A stretch of DNA of 64,000 nucleotides. Source: Alitta virens. Taxonomy: Eukaryota; Annelida; Polychaeta; Phyllodocida; Nereididae. Below the pieces are notes generated by a model. It searched no databases. It was not told the origin of the DNA and worked only from the letters and a program-made list of their open reading frames with translations. The number at the start of each line of letters is the position of its first letter. The first letter of the stretch is position 1. The stretch spans positions 2,237,285-2,301,284 of the forward strand of contig OW028579.1 in NCBI GenBank assembly GCA_932294295.1. The letters run 5' to 3'. The position numbers and the translations under genes are program-made. Below, piece by piece: positions 36,243 through 49,400 of the stretch.

Positions 36243-38610
36243 CAATAGTTTGTCAAAGTGCCACCTTGTGATGTGACAAAATTACATTGAAGTTGGGCTC
36301 CCTCTGGCAGTAAAGAATAACATCATTACTTGCAAAAACAACAGTTAGAGAAAAACTGTAAAATCGCTGAATTTTTCAGTTTGCTTCTGCTTAGTATAGT
36401 GTAGATTGTTCATTGACTTTAACTTAAGATGTAGTCATTACAGCCAATTTCATACAATTGGAAACTAATCCCATAGAATTGAAAACTTAACATCAGATGA
36501 CGTCATGTGAATCCAGGACTCTTATTGGTTGAGAGACTGCCTTAAACCAACTGAGATCACATGATGAACAAAATACGGAAATTACTCTTATCAGTAATAG
36601 TTTATCTGCCTTACTCATCTCAGATTAAAGAATTTATTGGAAAAGAATGGTCATAATTGTCCACTGGAGTTCAGCTTCCAAGTTTCTGAGATTGATTTCC
36701 AGGTCCATGAAATTGACTGTAGGCCTAGTGCAAAGATAATGAAGCATTTGGTATCATATTAGTGACTCTACAGTTGCTAATTATATTTATCGTGTCAACG
36801 CTGATACGATTTGGAATGCTACCTCGGGTTCTCTGAAAATGTTTGGCAAATCAGTTTAGCCATTTTCATTTGATAATGGCATTTTTTTTTACCATTTTTA
36901 GTGTGACATTTTGAAATTGGTTAAAGATCATTAATTAATTTCAATAATTCGTACTAATAATTTAATATCACAAACTATTATTTTCTAATGTATATCAAGT
37001 CTAGTTTTCTAAACTAAGGGAATTATGCGTTCATTCTTTGCTCTGCCTCTTCACTATTCATTTTACAAACGACACTCTTCATACTAACATTAGGAAAAAT
37101 TTCGTATTTAAGTTTTTGTCGAGGAAATTTAGCATATAGATTGCCAAAATTTTGCAGAAAGATAGTGATCATAGTTGTTAAAATATTTGTAACTCAAACT
37201 TTAATCTAGTTTTTTCCCTGTGTCACTGATATCTATGAATTAGATGGAAGATTGTTTTTTTTCCGAGCGATTTGCTCAATTTATAACTCAGATTTTTACA
37301 AATTTATTGATCTATTAGAAAAAAAATTATAGCTCTAAATCGTGGTGTTGTATGATCTTCATATCATTCCAGACTATTTTCAAAGTTTTTTATGTTTCCA
37401 GTGTAGTGAGAGTCCAAGAAAAATTGAAAATGGGTCTCCCGAGCGTTAGTATCAATGTTCTGAAATCCTCTGCCCACGCCAATCATTACTTTTACAAAAC
37501 AATCAAATTAAAAGTAGGTCAATTGGACAACGATAAACTATATGTTGAATTATGTTGAATGTTTATCAAATACAATAGATCCATGAGCATTATTAACCTG
37601 CAGCAGATAATAAAAAGAAATGATGAAACAATTAAACTAACAATAGAATTAATAAGAAAATTGCAGTTACCAGGTTGTGAGTTGTTATTAGGCAAATCCA
37701 CCACTTTGGTTATGTCACACTTGGTTACATTATTTTTGCCCAAGGCCTGTACTTACCGTTTGCTATTGCAAAACTTTCACATTTCATGTAGTTTTCATGT
37801 AATTTTCATGTAATTTTCATGTAAGTCTAGACTTTTCATGACTTGATTACCAACATTTGAAATACAAATTTTACTTGTATCTTTTTATCATCAGCTTCCA
37901 CATGCACAAAATTTCATTCATGTCCCACATTATAAAATACATTTCAAGTTTAACGTTCCTCTGAGTTATCGCTTTGACCGTCATAACAAGAATATTCTTT
38001 TTCAAAAAAAGAACAGATACCTGGTGTTGTGTGTAGAATGCACTTAAACTGATTTCATTGCCACTAAAATAAATATCATTGCCCACAGCCTTTAAAACCT
38101 TTAAACCACTTCTGATGCGAGCAAGTTGATCATTGCCGCCATTTTTGTCACATGATGTAAACAAACAAGCTGTGGATTTGCCGATTTTAATAAATTAACC
38201 ACATTTCAGAACAGCAGTTTCAGCATGTAAAAGTTTATTATTTCTGCTAAACAAACACTCATTTTTCAGAAGACTAGTTAGTGTATGAAACTGATGTAAT
38301 TGAAAGAGAAAAGTCGGAGCAAGAGGTTCAAAGACTTAGTCATACCTGCTTATTTATCACTCTATAAGTATCTTTTCGTTGAAAGAAAAATTATGAACAG
38401 CTGCATAGTTTGAGTTATGAAAACAGCTGTTGTAACTAAGGAAACAGTCTGTTTTTAGAAACAACCACGCACAGACTTATCAATCTAAATTAGGTTATGT
38501 GTGTCACACAAAACCTAAAATACAGCTGCAGTCGGCATACTTGCCCTGGAAGTCCATTAAATTTTGGGAGTTAAAATTAATATAACTTACCAAATATTCA
38601 AGTACCTACT
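36243..38610. other. Region downstream of gene 3 to unit junction
   Basis: No gene supported. TGACGTCA at 36498, half MITE 1 at about 36788-36824, and the 114-bp stretch 37451-37564 bounded by ATCAA words that is missing from units 1 and 2. Open frames here differ between units and are not coding. Confidence 0.5.
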
Positions 38611-38734
38611 AGCGAATTACACTATCTAATAAATTACATATTCTAAGCCTCAATAAGCTCAAATACTAATTTATCATCCACTTGCCAATTTAATCATCCT
38701 GTGCAGCTTTTAGATAGAATTATATATACAACCA

Positions 38735-39241
38735 AGATTCAAGATTCTTTATTCTCAGACCACAAATGTGATATGGAGCATACAATTTAAACATAAATAA
38801 TATAAAGTTATAAACATAAATATATACATATATAATGTACACCAGGACTAAATAATAAAACTGTTAGAGATTATAATCAACAGTAGAGACATCTACCGGA
38901 AACTTTACAAACATGAATTCCTGAATGGATGCTGTTAAGGTAACAAATAACCAAGAACTTTTAATGATAGTGCCTGTAAATAAAATATAATATACTTTAC
39001 GACACACTAATACATATGACTGCACCAAAAGGTACCTATAAATATACAACACATACCTGTATTGCTTGACACATAATGTCAACTAATTGCCAACAATAAT
39101 AAAAGACTGCATTGAATGCAAAGTTAATTAACATAAATGTGACTAGATGTACATGTGTAAGCTATATTGTACATAATAATACTTATATAATTGAAGCATT
39201 TTAAATTTTCTAACTGTACATGTATGAGCAAAAAAAAACCA
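38735..39241. repeat. 507-bp segment, unit 4
   Basis: As in units 2 and 3, with a few substitutions. Confidence 0.58.
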
Positions 39242-39260
39242 TACTCAATCTTAATCCGTA

Positions 39261-39370
39261 CCCAGACAGCATTCCAAATCGGGCCAGCGTCGTTTCTATA
39301 TCAGGCGCCGTCGGTACAACATCGTTTCAACATCTCGTCTACGTTGATGTGACTTGGAATGCTATCTGGG
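39261..39370. mobile_element. MITE 1, unit 4
   Basis: Same element with extra substitutions in the interior. Confidence 0.76.
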
Positions 39371-40088
39371 TACGGCTATTTCACGTAATGACCTTTGTAC
39401 TTTTAGTGTCTCCAAATAAATTGTGTCCAGCTTTGCAGCTCTTCTTAAAATATGATGTGAAACTTAACTGTTTTACACACCTTAAAATCTTTGCTCATAC
39501 ATGTACAGTTTAAATGTGAATATTACAATACAATTTTACGTATAAACCAGTCATATAAATTATCGATATTATTGTGGAGGCAGAGAAAGGAAGACACCCC
39601 ACCCCAGCCATAAATGAGAGGAAGATTTGAATGATTTCTCAAAGTTTCCACTGCATATTTGTCTTGCCAGGTTGAAGATTACAATCATACAGTAGGCCAA
39701 TTAACATCTTCAGAAAATCTAAATTGGACGACATTTTGTTGTACAATGTTCGCTCAATTACATGGGTTACAGTTTAAAATAGACTTTTACATACTTTTAA
39801 CCATCAAATATTTTGCACACATTGATAATTTAGAGTTTGTTACACTTTACACTGAGAGAATGCCACTTTGATTCAGCATTTGTCCATAGTCTGTACCCTT
39901 GGCTCTATGTTGGGTGAACGTCCGCACCCTATATTTACCAATAAGGCATTTTATCCCCTGAAAGATACTACATAACAAAAAATATAGAGAATTATTTTAC
40001 TAAATGGATTTGCATCGATTGTGCTCAAGTAGTTCTTCAATTTCTATCTGCTGCACTCCAAAAATGCACATTTGGTAATAAGTGACCC

Positions 40089-40490
40089 TTTAAAGCTGCA
40101 CTGCCTGTCAAATTTGCGAATTTGTAAGACTCAATCAAATAGTTGAAAATAACCTTTATTAATCAAGGCACACTAAATTTGTGTGAATTAATGATTTTAT
40201 CAGACATTAATTACTTAAAAATGAATTATACATTGAGAGAAAATCCAGACCAAAACATTGGAAACACAATGGAAATGACATCATCACCATTGTTCAGTAT
40301 TGTGACGTCATCACTGGGTTCTTTACTTATTGAGTTTTTGATGTGGTATTTATATTATTTATTGTAAATTAAAAGTAAATTGTTGACCAAAAATGGGCAT
40401 GCAATGGTGAAATATATCATGAAACAAGCAGGCAGTATTGATTTATATCATTACTTTTATGTGCAAATTTGACAGACAGTGCTCCTTTAA
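40089..40490. mobile_element. MITE 2, unit 4
   Basis: Left terminus reads GCACTGCCTGTC, one change from the other units; right terminus unchanged. Confidence 0.7.
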
Positions 40491-40503
40491 ATCATAATTC
40501 TAC

Positions 40504-40607
40504 CCCAGATAGCATTGAATTTCCAAATCGGGCCAGCATCGTTTCTACATCGTTTTGATGTCGCTGACATCGTGCCGACATCGATACGATTTGGAATACT
40601 ATCTGGG
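40504..40607. mobile_element. MITE 1 copy b, unit 4
   Basis: Orthologue of 14744-14847; right end TTGGAATACTATCTGGG carries one change. Confidence 0.74.
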
Positions 40608-41313
40608 ACATACCTTCTTTTACGCAGCTGATATTAACAGAAAAAAACGTAGTTCTCAGCAAAGGATATTTGACCAATATTTACTCATTGTTGTAACATT
40701 GTTGCATATTACAATTACTTAATCCATTAAAATTTGTTTAATAACCTTTTTTTCCCAGCCCTTTCTGCGACTTATGTCTTTTATGGGGTTGAAGCCATTG
40801 AACTAGAAGAGTGGAATGGACGAAGCCTATTGGTTATCATTGTCTGTTGCATATTACAATTTCTGCGACTTATGTCTTTTATGGGGTTGAAGCTATTCTG
40901 TGGTAAAGTTATTGAACTCTGCATGTGTAGCGACACATCTATGCATGTTTTGATGCTATGGCCAATACAAAGTCTGCCGTATAAAATGGTCTAATTGTAA
41001 AATAGAATATTATAAAACAATGTCGAGGAGAGGGTTAAAATTCATTTTTATAAAGCATAAAACCTTGTGCAATGGACTTTAAGATTTTTCAGCAATATTT
41101 ATTGATGTCACTTTCCTGCCATTTTTGTAAATTTTCATTCTTGCGTCTCATTGCCGTCATTCATAATGATTGTAAGTGCATCAACGTCCCTGATAGCACA
41201 CCAAAGTGAGCCAAAATTGGTCAATGGTGTCCACCATGGCCTAAATCTGATCTTATAATATTGTCACTGGGCCTACTTTGGACCAATTTGGAGTGTTATC
41301 TAGGATGGTTTAA

Positions 41314-41607
41314 GGCAGTTGGGTGGTCTAGTGGTAAGATGCTCGCCTGCTCCTCTGAAGGACCCGGGTTCAATCCCAGGCCCGAGCAACCTTTCATGAG
41401 CATCATCCCAGCTGGCTGTCATTTTGAAGACATTAAATTGGCGGTCCCTTGCACTCAGTGTTAATGCTGAGGCAAGTAAAAATCCCACCCATGGGGTAAT
41501 GTGTAACATAGGTGGACTCCTCCTCTCTCTCACCTCATTAATCAACCCTCGATAGTGGCAAGAACTTGCCTTAGACCACTGCACTTCCCATATCTATCTA
41601 TCTGTCT
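41314..41607 (+). mobile_element. SINE B, unit 4
   Basis: Orthologue of 2652-2948 with a small deletion (GTCATTTTGAAGACATTAAA). Confidence 0.75.
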
Positions 41608-43530
41608 TTGTAACCAGTAACTTGAGATATCAGTATACAGCTGTGTACTTTTAAAACATTTTTCTATTTCCTGTATGTTGTACGTTTTACATTCCTACAT
41701 GTATATGAAATATTCAATCTTGAATTTTAATACTGCATTGTTTCATGATGTTTGATTGTTGAACATCCATGGGTTTACTGTTGAGTATGTGATAATTTAT
41801 TGTAATGTGATCTTAAGAATAATAAATAAATTGTACTACTTATTGTATTATGGTTTTTGTGTTATTGTGACCAATAATTAAATGCATTTGTGTAGATTTT
41901 CTTCGATGAAAGATAATGCTTGCTTTGACAATTACTAGGTCTGAAGCTTAGCCACTGTATGTCACCAGTTGCTACAAGCAGATGTAATGATGGGATGATA
42001 AGGTTTGGAGCTCACACCATGATACAATGTCTCCCTTCCTTTACAAAAAAGCTAAAAGAATTTCTAATTTCGAATTATGCCACTTCATGTACAATAGCAA
42101 ATTGTTATATATGTAATAAACATTGATAATCATCAGTATATAATTACCCCCCCCCCCCAATCACATAGACTTCCAAATCATTCACCCATTTTCATCATCA
42201 CCATGTTTATTTAGTTTGCACAGACTTATATATGCATACAATTAGTATCCAAAGCATTTTTATTTAAAATAAATTTTTCCATCCCTTTTTTTCTCCTTAA
42301 TTCCCTTTTTCCTATATTATAACGCTTTTTTTTTTTCGTCATTATTCTATTACTATCATTATTATTATGAGTATTATTATTTTATTTTTTTGCTTGTATG
42401 TGCTCACGACAAGCATTTGCTTCCTGGCACATGCAGATTGATTAGTAAATTGTATATTCTTGACCAATGTGAAAAATAAACTCAAACTCAAAAATGCACC
42501 TCCAATGTAAGGCCACATGCAATCAACATTCATCTGAGATTTGGCTCATGGACAGTTGCTCAGCTGGGAATCACACCTAATACCTTCAACAGAGCTGGCC
42601 AGATGCCTCAACCGCTGGGCCACCCTGCTACTCATGCACAAATTGCAGCTCACGTAGTAGGCTTAGGCCAAATATCATTCCTAGATTTCCTAGAAGAGCT
42701 GGCCAGTGTGTTTGAAAACTTGTAGGCCTATGTCAATCACAAAAGCTGACACACAGTATCCTAGATATGCCCTGGAACATTGTCCCACAGAGGTTGTGCA
42801 GTGTATGTTAATTATGCACCATGGGGCCACAGTATGCATGTATGCAATATATTCCTCATTTCCCTTGTGCTGATATTGCTTGGAGTCCACACTTAGGTTG
42901 CTAGGGCACATTTCACATCGCAGGATGGACTGACTTGATTGCTGGCTATCATGAATTTAGTGGTGGCCTACAGTGGATGTCTGCACTGAAAATGGCTGAG
43001 ATGAAAATGAGTCACATGCGGGGTCTAACTTATAATATATTCGACAATTGTCATAACTCTTTCGCAGTCCACCCACTCAGTGAAGAATGACTGAGGACTT
43101 AGGGGTAAATCATTTCAAAAAGAGACCTGACTAAGTTGTTATGGACTGCCAACAACTGGGTACTGGGTTCGAATCCAGTCCATCTTGAAAGGTTGCTTCA
43201 TCATTCGCCTTGGCACCTGTCTGTCCTGATCAGCCCTATCTGCTGCAAAAATATGGGAATTAAATCCCGTTTCACCCATCCTACCATCTCAGTTGTTAGT
43301 CATGATTTCTCAGAAAGTAGCAGTTCTTACTAAATCTTTAGTATGTATGATTTTCAGTCTGGGCATGCTCAATATAATGACATGCATAAACAAATATTTA
43401 GGCGGCAACCAAGTAGCCACAAAATATTTACTCTAGTGCATATGCATGATGGCCTTGTTAAAAGAAGTCTGAGGGACTGCAGACAAATGTATCTAATTCT
43501 AGACTGCACAACAATACAACTTGCAAAGAT
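41608..43530. other. Non-coding spacer, unit 4, with extra SINE A
   Basis: Retroelement-like tail (ending AATAAACTCAAACTC at about 42490). At about 43115-43275 a plus-strand SINE A head with perfect B box GGTTCGAATCC and body GGTTGCTTCATCATTCGCC lies where units 1-3 have unrelated sequence. No gene. Confidence 0.5.
43115..43275 (+). mobile_element. SINE A, plus strand, private to unit 4
   Basis: CTGCCAACAACTGGGTACTG then GGTTCGAATCC (canonical B box), then CACCTGTCTGTCCTGATCAG. The closest relative in the window is the plus-strand copy at 115-220. Confidence 0.65.
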
Positions 43531-44530
43531 CTTTATGTATGTAGTTCTGAATAATGACCATTAGCTATTGTACTTTATGTATGTAATGACCATTAGCTAT
43601 TGTACTTTATATGTAGTTCTCAATAATGACCATTAGCTATTGTACTTTATGTATGTAGTTCTCAATAATGACCATTAGCTATTGTACTTTATGTATGTAG
43701 TTCTCAATAATGACCATCAGCTATTGTACTTTATGTATGTAGTTCTCAATAATGACCATTAGCGATTGTACTTTATGTATGTAGTTCTCAATAATGACCA
43801 TCAGCTATTGTACTTTATGTATGTAGTTCTCAATAATGAACATTAGCTATTGTACTTTATGTATGTAGTTCTCAATAATGACCATTAGCTATTGTACTTT
43901 ATGTATATAGTTCTCAATAATGACCATCAGCTATTGTACTTTATGTATGTAGTTCTCAATAATGAACATTAGCTATTGTACTTTATGTATGTAGTTCTCA
44001 ATAATGAACATTAGCTATTGTACTTTATGTATGTAGTTCTCAATAATGAACATTAGCTATTGTACTTTATGTACGTAGTTCTCAATAATGACCATGAGCT
44101 ATTGTACTTTATGTATGTAGTTCTCAATAATGACCATCAGCTATTGTACTTTATGCATGTAGTTCTCAATAATAACCATTAGCTATTGTACTTTATGTAA
44201 TTTAGTTCTCAATAATGACCATTCGCTATTGTACTTTATGTACGTAGTTCTCAATAATGACCATTAGCTATTGTACTTTATGTATGTATTTCTCAATAAT
44301 GACCATTAGCTATTGTACTTTATGTACGTAGTTCTCAATAATGACCATTAGCTATTGTACTTTATGTATGTAGTTCTCAAAAATGACCATTAGCTATTGT
44401 ACTTTATGTATGTAGTTCTCAATAATGACCATTAGCTATTGTACTTTATGTATGTAGTTCTCAATAATGACCATTAGCTATTGTACTTTATGTATGTAGT
44501 TCTCAATAATGACTATTAGCTATTGTACTT
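43531..44530. repeat. 42-bp minisatellite, unit 4, about 24 copies
   Basis: Same 42-bp word as at 4806. Variants GACCATCAGC and GAACATTAGC are spread among copies, and some copies are shortened (near 43580-43620). It accounts for over half a kilobase of the unit's extra length. Confidence 0.95.
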
Positions 44531-44935
44531 ATTTTTTGAGGAAGTTTGAAATTCAATATTAGTGAACTAAGGGATGCATCTGCAAATTGGTAACGGTGTG
44601 TCAAAAATAAAATTAGATATGCTATGTTTTTTTGTTTTTAGTATCACGAGTAACAATGCATTTAATGTTCGGATGATATTATATGCTTAGTCCACAAAGC
44701 AAGACAGGTACTGAATTCATTATAAGTATCCATGGAGTATAATTTCTCCATTTGTGAAGTGTATCAGTCATCTCCAAAATTTGCAGATGTTTCATTATGA
44801 TCATCTTTGTAATATATACAATTCAACTTTAAGTTAATGGGTTCAGCAAATCTTGCAAAGAATGAAATTCAATGATAAATTGCACAAAGGCTTTGTACCT
44901 ATAAACATACAAACATATTATTATAGAATACACAT

Positions 44936-45134
44936 GAGTGGGTGGGTGGATTAGGGCTTTATGTCCCATATTTCTGCACCTGATTGGGCTAATTAGGACA
45001 GGCAGGGACCATGGCAATGATCGAGATGATGAATGAAACAGCCATCCAACTTATGCCCTGACTAAAAATCTAACCAAGGACCCAGTGGTTGGAAGCCCAG
45101 TGCGTTACCACTGACCTAAGCACCCACCCCACAC
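44936..45134 (-). mobile_element. SINE A upstream of gene 4
   Basis: Orthologue of 5623-5821 with extra substitutions; flanking AATACACAT kept. Confidence 0.8.
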
Positions 45135-46445
45135 AATACACATAGCATATCAACTTGGCCTACTTCTTTGCAAGTTCAGGATTTATTCTCAGGTGGGTAA
45201 GTTGCCAATAGACTTGGGGGAGCCACTGATGCAAAAATAGTCCTGTTATATGCTGCTGGTGTGTGGTTGCAGGTCATGCAGCCTAGAGTGTTCACGATTA
45301 ATTACAATTTGTAAACAGTGGTGTACAACTGGGAAATCAAGCCTGCGTCGAATAATTACATGCAGCTCATTATATATGAATATTTTAAAAGTTAACTATT
45401 CTAATCAAAACTGACTCCATATAGAAATGAGTTTCATTATGAAGACCACCTGTTTTAGTGAGATAATAGAGAGACTACATGTACAGTTGAGTTTTATATC
45501 ATGCAGTGCTAATCAAGACAGGTGTCTCTTACCAATGAGTTGAAATGAAGTTACATTCCATATATTGAATAATGATGCTTCTAATTTATTGATGGGTTGT
45601 GGGATATTTATTGCTTTTCACTAGCTATCATGCTACATCATTTATGAATTATTGACCTAGATCATGGCTGGTCTTTGTGTTTATTACTTGTCACGTATTC
45701 TGATCGATTGAAAATTCATAAATTGATTGCAATTCCATTTTGAAGAGAAATTAGTTGGTACAGTGTGTACCTGACATTGAATAATGATGCTTCTAATTTA
45801 TTGATGGGTTGTGGAATATTTATTGCTTCTCACTAGCTATCATGCTACACATGAAAATTCATAAATTGATTGCAATTCCATTTTAAAGAGAAATGAGTTG
45901 GTACAGTGTGTACCTGACAGCATATAAGTTTCTATATGCTGGAGACTTCACATACCTATAGTGCATCTTATGTACATAATTTATGCTTGCTTTTGCTTGT
46001 GTCTAAAGGGAGCAATTTTCTGTCTGCAAAGAGGATCAATAATTCAAGTGCAAGGGTGGACGAGTGCTGTGGTGTAAAAGCTTAGTATGCTGGAGAGCAT
46101 CTCTAAAGTACACCACATGTTTGCATCTAACAAACGTGCTGACACCAGTGGATGTTGAGGAAGTTGCCTCTGACATGTTGTGGAAGTCAATGACACAGAG
46201 CATGCGCAGTTGCTCCATATCCACATGCCAGTAAACAGATGGATAGACAACTAGCTGTACATAGCAGGCAGGGTGCACAGGGTTGCAAATGCTGGTGCAG
46301 TAGGCTTATTCTATGTTTGATGCTGGAACACTCACAATATATTGCATGCAAAGGCACCCATGCTCATGTCCTGGATTTGTAGTAGAGTGCTTATCTTCTC
46401 AGGATTATTTATTTTGAAGAAATCATTTTAAGAAGAAGCACTATA

Positions 46446-49400
46446 ATGAGAATGGATACAGAAAGGTCATATGATATAACAGCAATCAATAAAATGGCTA
46501 ACACAGATGGAGTGCAAATATTAAGGAAGACAAAGACATTAATGAAGGACATCCTCAAGGTCAAAAGAGTAGCCTGCTTGTACTACAGTAAATTAAAACC
46601 ATGTCCATCGTTTCCTGTAGATTTTATCATCTGCATCATGGTGTGGTTGCTGGTAATTGAAGAGCTTATCAGATCTATGTTCTTTACTGGTACTGCGGGA
46701 GGATTTGCTGGTAAACTTATGAAAATAATGCTTCACGTGTACATCCTAAAAGACATCTTCACGATGGCACTTTTTCTGTTTCGCATTACCCCTCGTATAA
46801 ATCAGTTCTACTGCGTCTGCGATGCGTATCATACGAAATGGATTATGCAAGTAGAAAAGAGTTTGCTAAAAGAAATGCGAAGACGGCTTATTACAATATA
46901 TTTGGTCCTATCTCCATTGCGCATTGCTTCGTGTCTCGTTCCTGCAATATACCCATCATTCTGCGAAACCTGGACTAACGTCTTCGTGCAAAAGACTCTC
47001 ATCACAATGCGAACTTCCGGTGTCATATGTAGTGGGTTTAGGCTTTACTTTAGCTTCATAGACACCACTTCTTATGTTGTTATACTTGCTGTGACTCAGG
47101 TTATGACAAAGGAATTCACTGTGGGGACATCGGAACTGAACCATTTTCTCAATGACAGTGAAGCTAGAGATGGCAAATCACTAAAGGACCACCGAAGAAG
47201 ATATTTGGATCTTTGCGCAGTCGTACACAAATGTGACGAACTTATTGGTCCTTTGGTTCTATGCTTATGCACATTTGACATTGTGGTGCTAATCTTCCAC
47301 GTAATAGGTTTTATGGATGTGCAGATTCATGGCTTGTCCAGCTATTGGCTTCGGATAATCACAATTATAGCTGTGGTGGACCGAGCAATGCACATGGGGA
47401 CTCTGATCTATGCCGGGGCATCGCTTAATACCCAGGTAATGTAACAGTAATCTGCGGAATTGACAAAATGTAAGGGTGGCATAACAGATGGTGGTGGTGG
47501 ATTAGGGTTTTACGTCCTGTATTTCTGTACCTGATGGGCTAATTAGGACAGGTAGGGACCATGGCAATGAGACGAAGGATGAAACAGCCATCCAACATAG
47601 GCCCGACAGGGAATTGAACCCGGGACTCAGTGGTTGGAAGCCCAGCACGCTACCAATGAGCTAGGCCTCCACCCCAGGGTGGCATAACAGTAATTTATAC
47701 AAGATGGCTTAGTTTTCTCGACGTCCTATATCACTGGAATTCAAAACGTGACGGTGATGATAGGGTAAAAGCCTGTCTGTTGCATATATAATAGAGAATA
47801 ACAGAAGATCGCCATTTATAAGTTAATTAGCCTATTTCCATGCTCATGTAATTCGTTATTCATGTATTTAGCGGATGAACAGCTACAGGGCTGGAAATTG
47901 TTTGTTAACTATATATATATGAAAAATTTAGATTTTTACAAATTTTTTAAGAAATCAAATTTTAATGTGTTAGAAAAATTCTCTATTTTTAGTATAAGAG
48001 ATAAGTTTTTTCATATGTCATCCATTGGTTAGCAGCGCGTTTTGAAAATTTCAGCACCCTGATATGGCAATATCCAAGTGTAACTAGATAAAATATTGCC
48101 AAGATATGCTCACTTTATAGTCATGCCATCGTGTTACAGAGCTCTAATGAAGTCCCAACAAAACATCAACTGGTAAATGTTACCATATATGTACCCCAAA
48201 CACGCAACAATGCTGTTTCCAACAGATAATTTCAAATAGCCCAATAGCATGCTGGAAGCAACAAGGTCATCCAACAGAGCTATTGTAGCTAAAGGCATAT
48301 ACACACACGCAAACATTGAAGAATATCACAAAACTATGTAACTTTCAAACATTTACCAAAGCATTATAAATGTGTCATACATGGCCAAATGTGCTACGTG
48401 CGTTTTCCATGTGTTTTGATTAACGCATGGTTTTCACCTCATTTTAATTAGGCAAAAACCATGCATTTTCAACGCGATTATCCTTCTCATGGAAAACACA
48501 CATAGCACATTTGACCATGTAGATGTGGGCAAATTGAACATACACAATGAAAGATAGCACATTCCTCAGTCATAGAAACTAACAAAGAGCAATAGAAACA
48601 GTAAAAGCACACTGATACATCAGTAAAACTAATAATTATTACATATAGCCAATGTCTAGCCATATAAGATGCAAACTAATTAATCAGAAATATATCACAA
48701 ATTCTTTAGTATTTTTGCATAGCTCTTTTCTTTTCAAGCGTACATCTGTGTACAATTTATGTTCAAGACATGAGACAATTTGTATTTGAATTCGGTTCGA
48801 CAGAGAGTAGAAAAACACTAGCCTTATTAGGCTTAAATCACCGAATGAAGTTATTCTCATGAATGGGGAGATTTTTGAGTTCAATATGATAATGCTCCTT
48901 CATTTTTATCCACAAAAATGAACAAATGTTTATATATGGCTTCTGTAAAACACTCAGATTTTTTACCCACAGCTTATCGTTTCCTGGCTCTTGAACAGGT
49001 GATATTTAACAGACATAGTTACTCCATCAGTTACTCTCTTTATTAATATAACTTTTTCTAAACTTCATCTCATGCATCTCATTCCTCAAATCTTTTCATG
49101 TAACTAGTGGTCTCAAATAACTTTGAATTAAGTTCTGAGACCACCAGTCATCATTATTGTTGTAAATAACTTGTATATGTCAATGATAATAATAAAGAAT
49201 ATGAGAATCTCATATAAAAAAATATATATAAGGAGTAATTGAACACATTGTCTTTTATTAAGCTCTACAAGTGTATGTTTCTTATTTAATTAATTTACTG
49301 ACTATTTACCATTTCTGCTCTCCACTGCTGAAATACCCCATAATTTTGTTTTCTTGATCCAGGCACTGAAAGTAAAGTCTCTGCTCATATCCATGGACAT

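Larger units (their letters stand above)
25737..38610 (+). repeat. Tandem array unit 3
   Basis: Nearly identical to unit 2 up to about 37.3 kb, apart from a private 135-bp loss near 27855. That loss removes one copy of the 98-bp direct repeat plus about 36 bp. Right of about 37.35 kb it resembles unit 4: it keeps the 114 bp at 37451-37564 that units 1 and 2 lack. Unit 3 is therefore a mosaic. Confidence 0.92.

Noticed and set aside
37559..37813. 84-codon open frame seen in unit 3 and in altered form in units 1 and 2
   Set aside because: It changes frame and start with the 114-bp deletion and is interrupted in unit 4, with no splice signals or homology.
40734..40994. 86-codon open frame in unit 4
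   Set aside because: It spans the 98-bp direct repeat, is broken by small indels in other units, and resembles no family.
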